DNA of 35,664 bases from Edaphobacter aggregans (GCA_022736715.1 DZDJ01000005.1:76455-112118); one strand, 5' to 3'; counted from the stretch's first letter, positions 8,402 to 18,338 are shown. The notes: generated by a model from the letters alone, not told the origin. Made by a program: numbers and translations.

Positions 8402-11400
8402 ATGTTTAAGCTCAAAAAGATCCAGATTCTGGGCTTCAAGTCCTTCTGCGACCGCACGGAGGTGGCGCTGACGGGCGACGGCATTGCGGCCATTGTTGGC
8501 CCTAACGGTTGCGGTAAGTCCAACATTTCCGATGCCATTACCTGGGTCCTGGGTGAGCAGTCAGCCAAAAGCCTGCGCGGCGTCAAGATGGAAGACGTCA
8601 TCTTTGCCGGCACACGCGAACGGAAGCCGACCGGCATGGCAGAGGTCACGCTGACCCTTGTCGATCCTGAAATTTACGAAGGCGATTTGCTGCATTCGGA
8701 TCCACGAGCCGAGGTCGGCCCGGAGATTGTCATTCAGGACGAACTGCCGGAAAGCGGCGACTGGGACGAGGAAGCTCTGCGCCAGCAGCGCGCCACCGAA
8801 ACCGAAGCCGCCATTGTTGAAGCCCAGCCCGGCCAGATCGTTGAAGGCGATGAACCCACGGACCCGGCCGCAACTCAGGATGCGCTGCCGGAGATGGCAG
8901 ATGGCGCAGCACCGGACAATGGCGAATCCGACGGCAACGAACCGGCTTCCGGCGAAGCGGTGCAGGCCGCAGCCACCAACAACGTGGTGCTCAAGATTCG
9001 TCGCCGTAAATTCCAGCGCGGCCCGGCGCGCGCCGGGGAAATCGCCATCACCCGCCGGTTGTTTCGCTCCGGAGAAAGCGAATATCTGCTGAACGGCAAA
9101 ATCTGCCGCCTGCGCGACATCCAGGACATCTTCATGGGCACCGGGTTGGGTGGAGAATCCTACGCCATCATCGGGCAGGAGCGCATTGGCCAGTTGCTCA
9201 GTTCCAAGCCGCTGGACCGCCGCGCCATCATTGAGGAGGCAGCCGGCATCACGCGCTTCAAAACCAGGAAGCGGCTGGCGGAACTGCGGTTGGAGTCTGC
9301 CAAGCAGAATCTGGCGCGCGTGAACGATATTTTCGAGGAAGTCGCGCGACAGATGAACTCGCTCAAGCGCCAGGCGGCCAAGGCCGAGCGCTACGCGGCC
9401 CTGCGCGACGAGTTGCGCGCCAAGCTGCGCGTGGTGCTGGCCAGCCGCATGACGCAGATGGATGCCGAGCAAAAGTCGCTACAGGAAGAGATTGCCGTTC
9501 TGGGCAAAAAAATTGACGAGCAGTCCGAAACCATCGAGAAGCTGGATGCAGAAAACACCACCGGACTGAACCACGGATACGAGCTGGACACGCAGGCCAC
9601 CGAGGCCAACCAGCGCGCCAACCAGGCGGCGCTGGAGCTGGAACGCGCCACCGCCCGGCTGGGTTCCAACGAAGACCGCATTGCCGAGCTGACGGCGCGA
9701 CAGGCCAGCGGCAGTGCAGAAATTGAGCAGCTCAAACAGCAGTTGCAAAACCTTGCCACCGAGCGCGAAGAACAGAAACTCTTTCTGGAAACGGCCGCGT
9801 CTGAGACCGCAACCAGCCGCGAACTGGCCCAGCAGCGCCAGCAGCAGGCGCAGGAGGCTGTCCGCGCGGTGACGGCGGCCGAGCAGGATGTGGAGCGCAG
9901 CCGCCAGCAGTCCATGCAGGTCCTTTCCCGCGCAGGCCAGGCGCGCAACCAGGTGGCGCAGGCAGAAGAGTCGCTGGCCGGGCTGCAGCGCGAAGCCGAG
10001 CGTCTGGCGGCAGAGTCTGACGCAGCTCGCCGCGAGCTGGAAGAGCTGGGAGCCGAGCGCGGACAGGTCTCCATGCAGTTTGAGTCCGTCACCGAGCGGC
10101 TGAAGCGGCTGGAAGAAGAGATTGTCGCCCTGCGCGCCGAGCTGGAAATCAAGCGCAAGGAAGAAGTCGAGGTCAAGCGCCGTGGCGATCAGTTGCGCGC
10201 AGAGGTGGCCACGCTGGCTGGCCGCCGCAACTCGCTCGATGCGCTCATCCGCGAACACAGCTACTCCACCGATACGGTGCGCAATCTCTTCCGCTCCAAC
10301 TCGCTCGGCGGCGGACTGAAACCTGCGGGTGTGCTGGCCGATTTTCTGGAAGTGGATGGCCAGTACGAAAATGTGGTCGACGAGTTTCTGCGCGATGAAC
10401 TGAACTACATCGTGGTCAAGAGCTGGGACGCCGCCCACGAGGGCATGCGCCTGCTGAAGACAGACGTCGATGGCCGCGCGACCTTCCTGGTGCATCCGGA
10501 GGATTCACAGGCAAAATTCTCTTTTGCTGGCACAGAAACGGCTGCGCCAACGCAGTCGGCGGGCGTGGTGCCGCTGAAGAGCTGCATCCGCGTGCTGGAC
10601 GGCTTCGGCAGATCCCTGGAAGTGATTCTGCCCAAGCTGCGCGAAGGCTACGTGACGCCGGACTCCGAAACGGCGCGCACGCTGGCGCTGGAAAACCCCA
10701 ATGCCTTTTTCCTGGCCCCCAGCGGCGAGTGCTTCCATAACGTCACCGTCACCGGCGGGCGTCCGCGTGCAGAAGGCCCGCTGGCCATCAAACGTGAGCT
10801 GCGCGAAACCCAGCAGAAGCTGGAGCAGGTGGAGGCGGAACTCTCGCAGGCGGAACTGCAGGCCGCTTCCCTCTCGCGCGCCATCACGGAGTTGACCGGC
10901 ACGCTCGAAGTCAAGAATGAGGCCCGCCGCGAAGCGGAGCGCGAATCCGCCAACAGCGGCGCCGCGCTGAAGCAGATGGAGTCCGAAGCAGCGCGGCTGG
11001 AGCGCCGCCTGCAGGAGTGGGCGCTGCAGACCGAGCGCAACCGCGAGGCCCGCAACCAGCGTGAAGAGCTGATCGCACGCAAGCAGGACGAAGCCGCCCA
11101 GTTGGACCACGAGCGCGAGGCCCTGGAAGCCAGGCTGGCCGAGGTGCACCAGTCGATTGAGACCCTGCGCCTGCAGCGCGAAGCCGCACAGCAGGAAGCA
11201 GCGGCGGCCTCCGCGCAACTGGCCGGCATTGAAGAGCGCCGCCGCGGAGCACAGGCCAACTTCGAGCAGACCAACCGCATCTTCAACAGCCAGCAGCAGC
11301 GCCTGAACCAGATGGAACAGCAGCTTGCCTCCGCCGGTGCGGAAAAAGCCCAGCGCGAGGAAGAGTGCATCCAGTTGCGCGAGCAACTGGCGCAGATGAA

Positions 11401-12343
11401 GGCCGTCCGCGAGCAGTCGCTGGCAGAAGCGCAGCGTTATTCCAACGAAGCCACCACGCTACGCGCGAAGATGGCCACGCTCGACCAGCAACTACGCACC
11501 CTGCGCCACGAAACGGAGGAACTGCGCGAAAAGCGCAGTACGCTCACCGCGCAGGAAGCCAAGCTGAAGTCCGATCTGGAATATCTGGAAGGCACCTGCG
11601 TCAACGACCTTGGCGTGGAAGCCGCCGAACTGCGTGCCGACGAAAGCATTGTGCGCATTGAAGCCGAAGCGCTGGCTGCGGAAGACGAGGCCAGCCGTGA
11701 GCTGAAGCAGAAGCTCGAAAATATGGGCCCCGTGAACATGATGGCCCTCGAAGAGTACAAAGAAACGGCGCAGCGCCACGAGTTTCTGGAGACGCAGAAG
11801 AAAGACCTGCTGGACTCGATCGAGAACACGCAGCAGACCATCAGGGAGATCGACGAAATCTCCAGGGTGAAGTTCGACGAGGCCTTTGCCCGGATCAATG
11901 AGAACTTCAGCGTCACCTTCACTAAACTCTTTGGCGGCGGCCAGGGCTTCATGAGGCTCACCGACCACGAAAATTCCACCGAAAGCGGCATCGATATTGT
12001 GGCCTCGCCTCCAGGAAAAAAGTTGCAGAACGTACTGCTGCTCTCTGGCGGAGAAAAGGCCCTGACCGCGTTGGGACTTCTGGTCAGCATCTTCCAGTAC
12101 CAGCCCAGCCCTTTCTGCGTGATGGACGAAGTGGACGCGCCACTGGACGAAACCAATGTTGGAAGACTGGCCAACATGCTCGAGGAGATGAGCGGCCACA
12201 CGCAGTTCATCGTCATCACCCACTCCAAGCGCACCATGGCCTCGGCCAACATGATCTACGGCGTCACCATGCAGGAGCCGGGCGTATCGAAGATCGTGTC
12301 CGTAAAACTCGGCGGGCAGGAGCAACGGCAGCGCGCAAGTTAG
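8402..12343 (+). CDS. smc: Chromosome segregation protein SMC, with acidic head insertion
   Basis: SMC is the ATPase core of bacterial condensin, which with ScpA/ScpB compacts and separates chromosomes. Walker A is at residues 32-41 (VGPNGCGKSN). The C-terminal head has the ABC signature LSGGEKALTALG near residue 1215 and Walker B PFCVMDEVDAPLDE near 1240. Two long Glu/Gln/Arg-rich coiled coils flank a hinge at roughly residues 635-765. At 1313 residues it is about 120 longer than typical SMC (near 1190). Much of the excess is an acidic, low-complexity stretch at about residues 92-211 (nt 8675-9034), between AEVTLTL and GEIAITRRLFRSGESEYL. It interrupts the N-terminal head. scpA and scpB are not nearby. 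A hairpin terminator follows. Confidence 0.97.
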   Translation: MFKLKKIQILGFKSFCDRTEVALTGDGIAAIVGPNGCGKSNISDAITWVLGEQSAKSLRGVKMEDVIFAGTRERKPTGMAEVTLTLVDPEIYEGDLLHSDPRAEVGPEIVIQDELPESGDWDEEALRQQRATETEAAIVEAQPGQIVEGDEPTDPAATQDALPEMADGAAPDNGESDGNEPASGEAVQAAATNNVVLKIRRRKFQRGPARAGEIAITRRLFRSGESEYLLNGKICRLRDIQDIFMGTGLGGESYAIIGQERIGQLLSSKPLDRRAIIEEAAGITRFKTRKRLAELRLESAKQNLARVNDIFEEVARQMNSLKRQAAKAERYAALRDELRAKLRVVLASRMTQMDAEQKSLQEEIAVLGKKIDEQSETIEKLDAENTTGLNHGYELDTQATEANQRANQAALELERATARLGSNEDRIAELTARQASGSAEIEQLKQQLQNLATEREEQKLFLETAASETATSRELAQQRQQQAQEAVRAVTAAEQDVERSRQQSMQVLSRAGQARNQVAQAEESLAGLQREAERLAAESDAARRELEELGAERGQVSMQFESVTERLKRLEEEIVALRAELEIKRKEEVEVKRRGDQLRAEVATLAGRRNSLDALIREHSYSTDTVRNLFRSNSLGGGLKPAGVLADFLEVDGQYENVVDEFLRDELNYIVVKSWDAAHEGMRLLKTDVDGRATFLVHPEDSQAKFSFAGTETAAPTQSAGVVPLKSCIRVLDGFGRSLEVILPKLREGYVTPDSETARTLALENPNAFFLAPSGECFHNVTVTGGRPRAEGPLAIKRELRETQQKLEQVEAELSQAELQAASLSRAITELTGTLEVKNEARREAERESANSGAALKQMESEAARLERRLQEWALQTERNREARNQREELIARKQDEAAQLDHEREALEARLAEVHQSIETLRLQREAAQQEAAAASAQLAGIEERRRGAQANFEQTNRIFNSQQQRLNQMEQQLASAGAEKAQREEECIQLREQLAQMKAVREQSLAEAQRYSNEATTLRAKMATLDQQLRTLRHETEELREKRSTLTAQEAKLKSDLEYLEGTCVNDLGVEAAELRADESIVRIEAEALAAEDEASRELKQKLENMGPVNMMALEEYKETAQRHEFLETQKKDLLDSIENTQQTIREIDEISRVKFDEAFARINENFSVTFTKLFGGGQGFMRLTDHENSTESGIDIVASPPGKKLQNVLLLSGGEKALTALGLLVSIFQYQPSPFCVMDEVDAPLDETNVGRLANMLEEMSGHTQFIVITHSKRTMASANMIYGVTMQEPGVSKIVSVKLGGQEQRQRAS

Positions 12344-12369
12344 CCTGCCGCCACGGCAGTCCCAGGACA

Positions 12370-12393
12370 GAAGCGCAACTTCGGTTGCGCTTC
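12370..12393 (+). terminator. Terminator after smc
   Basis: A perfect 10-bp stem (12370-12379 with 12384-12393) closed by the stable TTCG loop, 26 bases after the smc stop. It is followed by TTCACGTT, a weak U-tract. Confidence 0.75.
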
Positions 12394-12548
12394 TTCACGT
12401 TGCACTGCAACCCGGAACAGCCAACTGCCTGCCGACACGCCTCTGGGCGTCCGTGCCACGGCAGCGGCAAGCCGCTCCCCGCTTCTGGCAGATTCTCCTC
12501 TTGCCATCCTGGTGAATTCCGTCCGTCCAATTTATGCTGAATACTGCG

Positions 12549-12577
12549 TTGACAAAGCAACGATTGCAGATCAGAAT
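12549..12577 (+). promoter_or_regulatory. Candidate promoter of purC
   Basis: A perfect -35 TTGACA (12549-12554), a 17-base spacer and CAGAAT (12572-12577, 4 of 6). Transcription would begin near 12584. That excludes the upstream GTG at 12512 as start and favours the TTG at 12617. Confidence 0.5.
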
Positions 12578-12616
12578 CAAAAACCAGTTCTAATCGAGAA
12601 AGGTCCGCCACCTCCC

Positions 12617-13513
12617 TTGCCAGTTACACTTGTCCAAACCTCGTTTCCGGAGTTGCCGCTGTATGCGCGCGGCAAAGTGCGCGATCTGTATGCGGTTGGC
12701 AACGACCTGCTGTTTGTGGCGACGGACCGCATTTCGGCCTTCGATCACGTGCTGGCCACCGGCATTCCGGACAAAGGCAGGATACTCACCCAGCTTTCGC
12801 TTTTCTGGTTCAACTACCTCAGGGATGTGGCGCCCAACCATCTGATCACCGCAAACGTGGCGGAGTATCCGGCCATCCTGCAGGGCCATGCGGAAGAGCT
12901 GCGCGGCCGCTCCATGCTGGTCAGGCGGGCACAGATGTTCCCCGTGGAATGCGTAGTGCGCGGCTATCTTTCGGGGTCCGGCTGGAAGGAATACCAGCAG
13001 AGCGGCACCGTTTGCGGCATCGAACTGCCCAGGGGGCTGCGTGAGTCCGACCGTCTGCCGGAGCCGATCTTTACCCCGGCCACCAAGAGTCAGGACGGCG
13101 AGCACGACGAAAATATTCCCTTTTCCGTGATGGCCGACCGCATCGGCACGCAAACCGCCGAACAGTTGCGCGCGCTCACGCTGGAAATCTACCGCAAGGC
13201 CACCACCCATGCGGAAAGCAAGGGTCTGATTCTGGCAGATACCAAGTTTGAGTTTGGCTTGATTGATGGCGGCATTGTGCTGGCCGATGAAGTCCTTACA
13301 CCGGACTCTTCGCGTTACTGGCCGCAGGCGGAATACCAGCCAGGCGGGCCGCAACCATCGTTTGACAAGCAGTTTGTGCGGGACCATCTGGAAAGCATTC
13401 ACTGGAACAAGAAGGCGCCGGCCCCCGGCCTGCCGGACGATGTGGTGCAACGCACGCGCGAAAAATATCTGGAAGCATTTCGTCTGCTGACCGGACGAAG
13501 CGGGCTTGAATAG
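12617..13513 (+). CDS. purC: Phosphoribosylaminoimidazole-succinocarboxamide (SAICAR) synthase
   Basis: PurC joins CAIR and aspartate with ATP in de novo purine synthesis. Family motifs are clear: ARGKVRDLY near the N-terminus, TDRISAFDH, VRRAQMFPVECVVRGYLSGSGWKEY, ADTKFEFG and DEVLTPDSSRYW. With the TTG start the protein has 298 residues, the length of the longer (yeast-type) SAICAR synthases. The frame is open upstream to a GTG at 12512. However, those 35 residues do not resemble PurC, have no ribosome binding site, and overlap a good promoter, so I prefer TTG. The ribosome binding site before TTG is weak (GAGAAAGG, 13 bases away). The gene is followed after 9 bases by cvpA. Confidence 0.93.
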   Translation: MPVTLVQTSFPELPLYARGKVRDLYAVGNDLLFVATDRISAFDHVLATGIPDKGRILTQLSLFWFNYLRDVAPNHLITANVAEYPAILQGHAEELRGRSMLVRRAQMFPVECVVRGYLSGSGWKEYQQSGTVCGIELPRGLRESDRLPEPIFTPATKSQDGEHDENIPFSVMADRIGTQTAEQLRALTLEIYRKATTHAESKGLILADTKFEFGLIDGGIVLADEVLTPDSSRYWPQAEYQPGGPQPSFDKQFVRDHLESIHWNKKAPAPGLPDDVVQRTREKYLEAFRLLTGRSGLE

Positions 13514-13522
13514 GACGAAGCG

Positions 13523-14059
13523 ATGACGTGGATGGACTGGGCGGTCGTCGCGGTGGTGTTATTTTCAACTCTTGCGGCTGTAATGCGTGGCATTTTCCGC
13601 GAGCTGCTTTCGCTGGGTGGGCTGGTTTTTGGGGTCCTGCTGGCAAGCTGGAACTACAAGACGCTTGCTGTTCCGCTCCGGCGGCTGGTGCACTATCCGG
13701 GCGTGGCGGAGACGATCGCATTTTTATTGATTGCCATCGGTATCATGTTGGTGGCAGGATTTGCAGGGCATTTATTGCATAAAACAGCCAGGGTGGCTGG
13801 CCTGGGCTGGGCGGACTCCTTACTGGGTGGATTGTTTGGTTTTCTGCGTGGCTGTTTGATCGTCACAGCAGGTATGATGGCTGTAGCAGCTTTTCTGCCG
13901 CACTCCACCTGGGTAAAGCAATCCAAGCTGGCGCCATATTTTCTCGATGCAGCGCATGGCATGTCCACGGTCGTTCCGATGGAGTTGCGCAACCGAATCC
14001 GGGATGGTGCAATGGAGATTCGGCATCAGGCACCGGAGTGGCTGACGCCCAGAAGTTAG
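13523..14059 (+). CDS. cvpA: CvpA family membrane protein
   Basis: This is a 178-residue integral membrane protein with four predicted hydrophobic helices (about residues 5-22, 28-47, 62-85 and 105-125). It shows the CvpA pattern: GIFRELLSLGGLVFG, then GLGWADSLLGGLFGFLRGCLI. CvpA proteins are needed for colicin V production in E. coli and have roles in envelope stress; their biochemical activity is unknown. In E. coli cvpA is next to purF. Here it starts 9 bases after purC, preserving the purine link. No clear ribosome binding site precedes the ATG, suggesting translational coupling to purC. Codon use is richer in T-ending and TTG/TTT codons than the neighbours. Confidence 0.88.
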   Translation: MTWMDWAVVAVVLFSTLAAVMRGIFRELLSLGGLVFGVLLASWNYKTLAVPLRRLVHYPGVAETIAFLLIAIGIMLVAGFAGHLLHKTARVAGLGWADSLLGGLFGFLRGCLIVTAGMMAVAAFLPHSTWVKQSKLAPYFLDAAHGMSTVVPMELRNRIRDGAMEIRHQAPEWLTPRS

Positions 14060-14159
14060 CAGTCCGAAAGAAGGCCGGAAGTTCGCAGTTGTTGTACTAC
14101 TGGTTGGGAAATCAAGCATGAGGTCCGGCAAAACTGCCTGGCCCGGATGAGGAGCAAGC

Positions 14160-14444
14160 GTGAAACGCGAATTGGAAAGCCTGGTATCGCAAATGCACAA
14201 CGGAGGCATTACCTACACTGAGGCCGTCCGTGAGTTCAAGAAGCGCTACATTCTGGAGGTGCTCGCGCACCACAAAGGCAACCAGTGCAAGGCCGCGCAA
14301 GAGCTCGGCATGCATCGCAACACGCTCAGCCGCACCATTGAAGAACTTGGTCTTGACCCTGCGCAGATCCGCCTTGGCCTCAAGCGCCCGCCCCGCAGCG
14401 AGCGTCCGCAGTTTCAGCAGCCCATGCTGCGCTCCGGCTCGTAG
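14160..14444 (+). CDS. Fis-type helix-turn-helix DNA-binding protein
   Basis: This is a 94-residue protein whose residues about 27-62 form a Fis/NtrC C-terminal-type HTH (ILEVLAHHKGNQCKAAQELGMHRNTLSRTIEELGL). It has no AAA+ or receiver domain, so it is a stand-alone Fis-like protein that probably binds DNA as a dimer. The N-terminal 25 residues resemble the helix preceding the HTH in such proteins, and the C-terminus is basic and Pro/Arg-rich. The GTG start at 14160 is set by GAGGAG (14149-14154) 5 bases upstream. Whether it acts as a nucleoid protein or a specific regulator cannot be told from sequence. Confidence 0.85.
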   Translation: MKRELESLVSQMHNGGITYTEAVREFKKRYILEVLAHHKGNQCKAAQELGMHRNTLSRTIEELGLDPAQIRLGLKRPPRSERPQFQQPMLRSGS

Positions 14445-14476
14445 CAGTTACCTGCCCCCGCAGGCCGCTCGTCCTC

Positions 14477-14482
14477 TACAAT
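14477..14482 (+). promoter_or_regulatory. -10 box directly before the HAD gene
   Basis: TACAAT (5 of 6 consensus) ends 6 bases before the GTG at 14489, so the transcript would start at or next to the start codon. No -35 is evident. Confidence 0.4.
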
Positions 14483-14488
14483 ACGGAG

Positions 14489-15223
14489 GTGAGCATTTCT
14501 TCCAGTCCCAGGCCAGAAGCCTCCCAGCCGACACACCTCACCGGCTGGGACAAGTACGACGCTTATCTGTTTGACATTGACGGCACGCTGCTGCGCAGCC
14601 GCGACCGCATCCACTACAACTCCTTTCAGCAGTGCATGTTGGACGTACTGGGCCGCAACGTGAGTATTGACAATGTTCCCGTCCACGGCAGCACCGACAC
14701 CGGCATCCTGCGCGATGCGCTGGAACAGGCCGGCATTGCGCACGCCGAATGGCTGCACCGCGAAGCCGAAATTCTGGAGAGCATGCGGCAGATCGTCTTC
14801 CGCCAGCGCGGCCAGATGCAGCCGGAGGTATTACCGGCCGTCACCCCCGTGCTCCAGTATCTGCAACAGAAACAGGCCACGCTGGGACTGGCAACCGGCA
14901 ACCTGGAGGCCATCGGCTGGCTGAAAGTGGAACTCGCCGGACTACGCTCCTACTTCACCTTCGGCGGCTTCAGCGACCGCTTTCCGGCGCGTGCAGACAT
15001 GGTGGCCTTCGCCGCAGAACAGGCCCGCGCGCAGGCCGGCTCGGCCGCCACCCTTTGTATTGTGGGCGATACGCCATCCGACATTCGCGCTGCCCGCGCC
15101 AATGCCCTGCCCACCATCGCCGTCGCCACCGGCCGCTTCTCGCTCGAAGAGCTGGCACACCATCAGCCAGAGTATTGCATTCCCACGCTGGCGGAACTGC
15201 TTCTGCCCGCGCACTGCGTCTAA
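14489..15223 (+). CDS. HAD family phosphatase, phosphoglycolate-phosphatase-like
   Basis: This is a 244-residue haloacid-dehalogenase-superfamily hydrolase. Motif I is LFDIDGTLL (nucleophile Asp near residue 29), motif II is LGLATGN, and motif IV is CIVGDTPSDIRAARA. The helical cap between motifs I and II fits subfamily I (Gph-like) phosphatases, acting on small phosphorylated metabolites in the cytoplasm. The true substrate cannot be deduced. GTG at 14489 is the only standard start codon in frame before motif I. A GGAG abuts it directly, too close to serve as its ribosome binding site, whereas a -10 box is 6 bases upstream. This suggests a leaderless message. Confidence 0.85.
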   Translation: MSISSSPRPEASQPTHLTGWDKYDAYLFDIDGTLLRSRDRIHYNSFQQCMLDVLGRNVSIDNVPVHGSTDTGILRDALEQAGIAHAEWLHREAEILESMRQIVFRQRGQMQPEVLPAVTPVLQYLQQKQATLGLATGNLEAIGWLKVELAGLRSYFTFGGFSDRFPARADMVAFAAEQARAQAGSAATLCIVGDTPSDIRAARANALPTIAVATGRFSLEELAHHQPEYCIPTLAELLLPAHCV

Positions 15224-15234
15224 CCTTCATCCCC

Positions 15235-17247
15235 ATGCCACAGCACGGCCAAACCCGGTGCCAGTTTGCAGGATGGAGCAAAGCAGGCGCACGCCTTTCG
15301 CCGTTCGTCGCATCGGTGCTGATCGTCGCATCCGTGCTGACCACTGCGCTTTTGTGGACATCGCCACCGCTCGCCGCCGCGCAGGCCACGGTACAGGCAA
15401 CGGCGCAGGCAACCACCACCGCGGCAGCCGCCAACAGGCCCACCAGGCCCGCCAAGCCTCTTTCCGGACGTCATCTGCGCAAGGCCGATGATGCTTACAT
15501 CGCCGGGGCCCGCGCTCTCGCGCGCGGAAACGTAGCCAAAGCAGAAAAGCAGTTCCGCAAGGCGCTGCAACTCGCCCCCAACAACCGCGACTACGCCGTA
15601 GCCGTGGCCATTGCGCGCGAGCACCATGTGACGCAGCTCGTGCAGGCGGCCAGCCGTGCACAGCAGACCGGGCAAGCTCAAAAGGCCACTCAGCTCATCC
15701 AGCAGGCCAGCCATCTGGACCCGGCCAACGATCTGGTACGGCAGCATCTGAGCGCCCTGCTGCAGCCCGCCGCGCACTCCGCCGTGGTTGTGCGCCAGGG
15801 CGTGGCCAATCCGGAGTTCGCCGGAGCCATCGAACTGCAGCCGGACACCGCACTGCACAGCTTCCACTTCCGCGGCAACGTGCAGGCCGTCATTCAACAG
15901 GTGCTGCAGGCCTATGGCATTCGCGCGGCCTTTGATTCCACTGTGTTGCCACAAAGCATACGCATGGACATCGACCAGGCCACCTATGCCCAGGCCAGCG
16001 CCGCCACAGAGATGGCGACCAAAACATTTTTTGTGCCGCTCGGCCAGCACAGTGTTCTGGCGGTGCGCGACAGCGCTGAAAACCGCAAAAAATATGAGCG
16101 CCAGCTCTTCGAGACCTTCTATCTGTCTGGCCAGAGCCCGGAGGACATCAAGGAATTCGGCAACCTCATCCGCCATGTTTTTGATACCAAGCAGATCACC
16201 GTGCAGACGGAGAGCAGCAGCATCTCCGTGCGCGCGCCACAGCCCGTGCTGGATGCAATCGACGCAACGCTTTCCAACATGCTGGATGACAGCGGCGAAC
16301 TGCTGCTGAACGTCTCCATCTATGAAATGGACCGCACACATACGCTGGACTACGGCCTGCAACTGCCACAGCAGACCACGGTCTTCAATGTCCCCACCGA
16401 GCTGAACAGCATCATCGCCGCAAACCAGTCGCTGGTGGACCAGGCAATCACTTCCGGACTGGTGCAGGCCGGCAACCTGGAGGAGATTGCGGCCCTCCTG
16501 ATTGCCGCAGGCGTCGGCGGCAGCTCCATCCTTTCCCAGCCATTTGCGCTCTTTGGTAATGGTCTTACGCTCACCGGCCTCAGTTTTGGGGCCGCCACGC
16601 TGAACCTCGGTATGAACAGCAGCAATACGCGCATGCTAGACAAGGTTCAGCTCCGCCTGAGCGACCACCAGGAAGGCACCGTCCGCAGCGGCACCCGCTA
16701 CCCCATTATCACCACCAGCTACACTGGCATCACCACCAGCTCCAGCAGCAGCGCCCTGAGCGGACTCAGCGCTGCCGAACAGGCCCTGCTGGGCCTCTCC
16801 GGCGCCGGCAGCGCCTCCCTGGCCAACGAGGGCAACTTTCCATCTGTGCAATACGAGGACCTCGGCCTGACACTGAAAGGCAAACCGTCGATTCAGCGGT
16901 CCGGCTCCGTCAGCCTGCATCTGGAAATGAAAATCGAGTCGCTCGCCGGGGCTTCGCTCAACAGCGTTCCTGTATTGAACGACCGCCAGTTCACCGGAGA
17001 CATCACAGTCCCTGCCGGAAGCAGCGCGGTTCTGGTCAGCAGTCTTTCCAAACAGGAGTCGACCGCTGTCAGCGGGCTGCCGGGGCTCGACGAACTGCCC
17101 GGCTTCCAGACCACGGCCAGTCAAACGCACGAGAATGACACGCAGGAGCTGGTCATCATCCTGACACCACATATCATCCGCAACCGCCAGCAGGACCCGA
17201 ACGGCCCCATGCTGCTGCTGCCGCGCAATGTGCTTCCCGGCAGCTAG
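15235..17247 (+). CDS. TPR-secretin outer-membrane channel protein (GspD/PilQ-like)
   Basis: This 670-residue protein begins with a membrane or signal segment (about 22-50) and a low-complexity Ala/Thr linker. TPR-like repeats (about 80-170) follow, then an STN-like segment (about 187-258) and a KH-like secretin N domain (about 270-320). A secretin core runs from about 330 to 650. Core hallmarks are QYEDLGLTLKGKPSIQRSGSVSLHLEMKIESL and VPAGSSAVLVSSLSKQE followed by GLPGLDELPGF and ELVIILTPHIIR. Secretins form multimeric outer-membrane pores for type II secretion or type IV pili. No other secretion or pilus assembly gene adjoins it. The ATG at 15235 is 12 bases after the HAD stop; no strong ribosome binding site is visible. 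The frame is open further upstream, but that part overlaps the HAD gene and is not credible. Confidence 0.85.
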   Translation: MPQHGQTRCQFAGWSKAGARLSPFVASVLIVASVLTTALLWTSPPLAAAQATVQATAQATTTAAAANRPTRPAKPLSGRHLRKADDAYIAGARALARGNVAKAEKQFRKALQLAPNNRDYAVAVAIAREHHVTQLVQAASRAQQTGQAQKATQLIQQASHLDPANDLVRQHLSALLQPAAHSAVVVRQGVANPEFAGAIELQPDTALHSFHFRGNVQAVIQQVLQAYGIRAAFDSTVLPQSIRMDIDQATYAQASAATEMATKTFFVPLGQHSVLAVRDSAENRKKYERQLFETFYLSGQSPEDIKEFGNLIRHVFDTKQITVQTESSSISVRAPQPVLDAIDATLSNMLDDSGELLLNVSIYEMDRTHTLDYGLQLPQQTTVFNVPTELNSIIAANQSLVDQAITSGLVQAGNLEEIAALLIAAGVGGSSILSQPFALFGNGLTLTGLSFGAATLNLGMNSSNTRMLDKVQLRLSDHQEGTVRSGTRYPIITTSYTGITTSSSSSALSGLSAAEQALLGLSGAGSASLANEGNFPSVQYEDLGLTLKGKPSIQRSGSVSLHLEMKIESLAGASLNSVPVLNDRQFTGDITVPAGSSAVLVSSLSKQESTAVSGLPGLDELPGFQTTASQTHENDTQELVIILTPHIIRNRQQDPNGPMLLLPRNVLPGS

Positions 17248-17275
17248 CGGGCAGCAGACAACCGGCGCACAGCGC

Positions 17276-17281
17276 TAGAAT
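17276..17281 (+). promoter_or_regulatory. -10 box close to the ctaA start
   Basis: TAGAAT (5 of 6) lies 13 bases before the ATG at 17295. The implied leader is only about 6 bases, and no ribosome binding site is seen. The -35 is not recognisable. Confidence 0.35.
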
Positions 17282-17294
17282 AATTCGTGACGCT

Positions 17295-18290
<996 letters not shown>

Positions 18291-18338
18291 ACGGGCCTCT
18301 GTATTTTCTGTTTATTTTGTATAACTACCGCAGCAACA

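Noticed and set aside
14749-15234. Long upstream extension of the secretin frame
   Set aside because: It overlaps the HAD phosphatase in another frame, is Arg/His-rich like a frame shadow, and has no secretin similarity.
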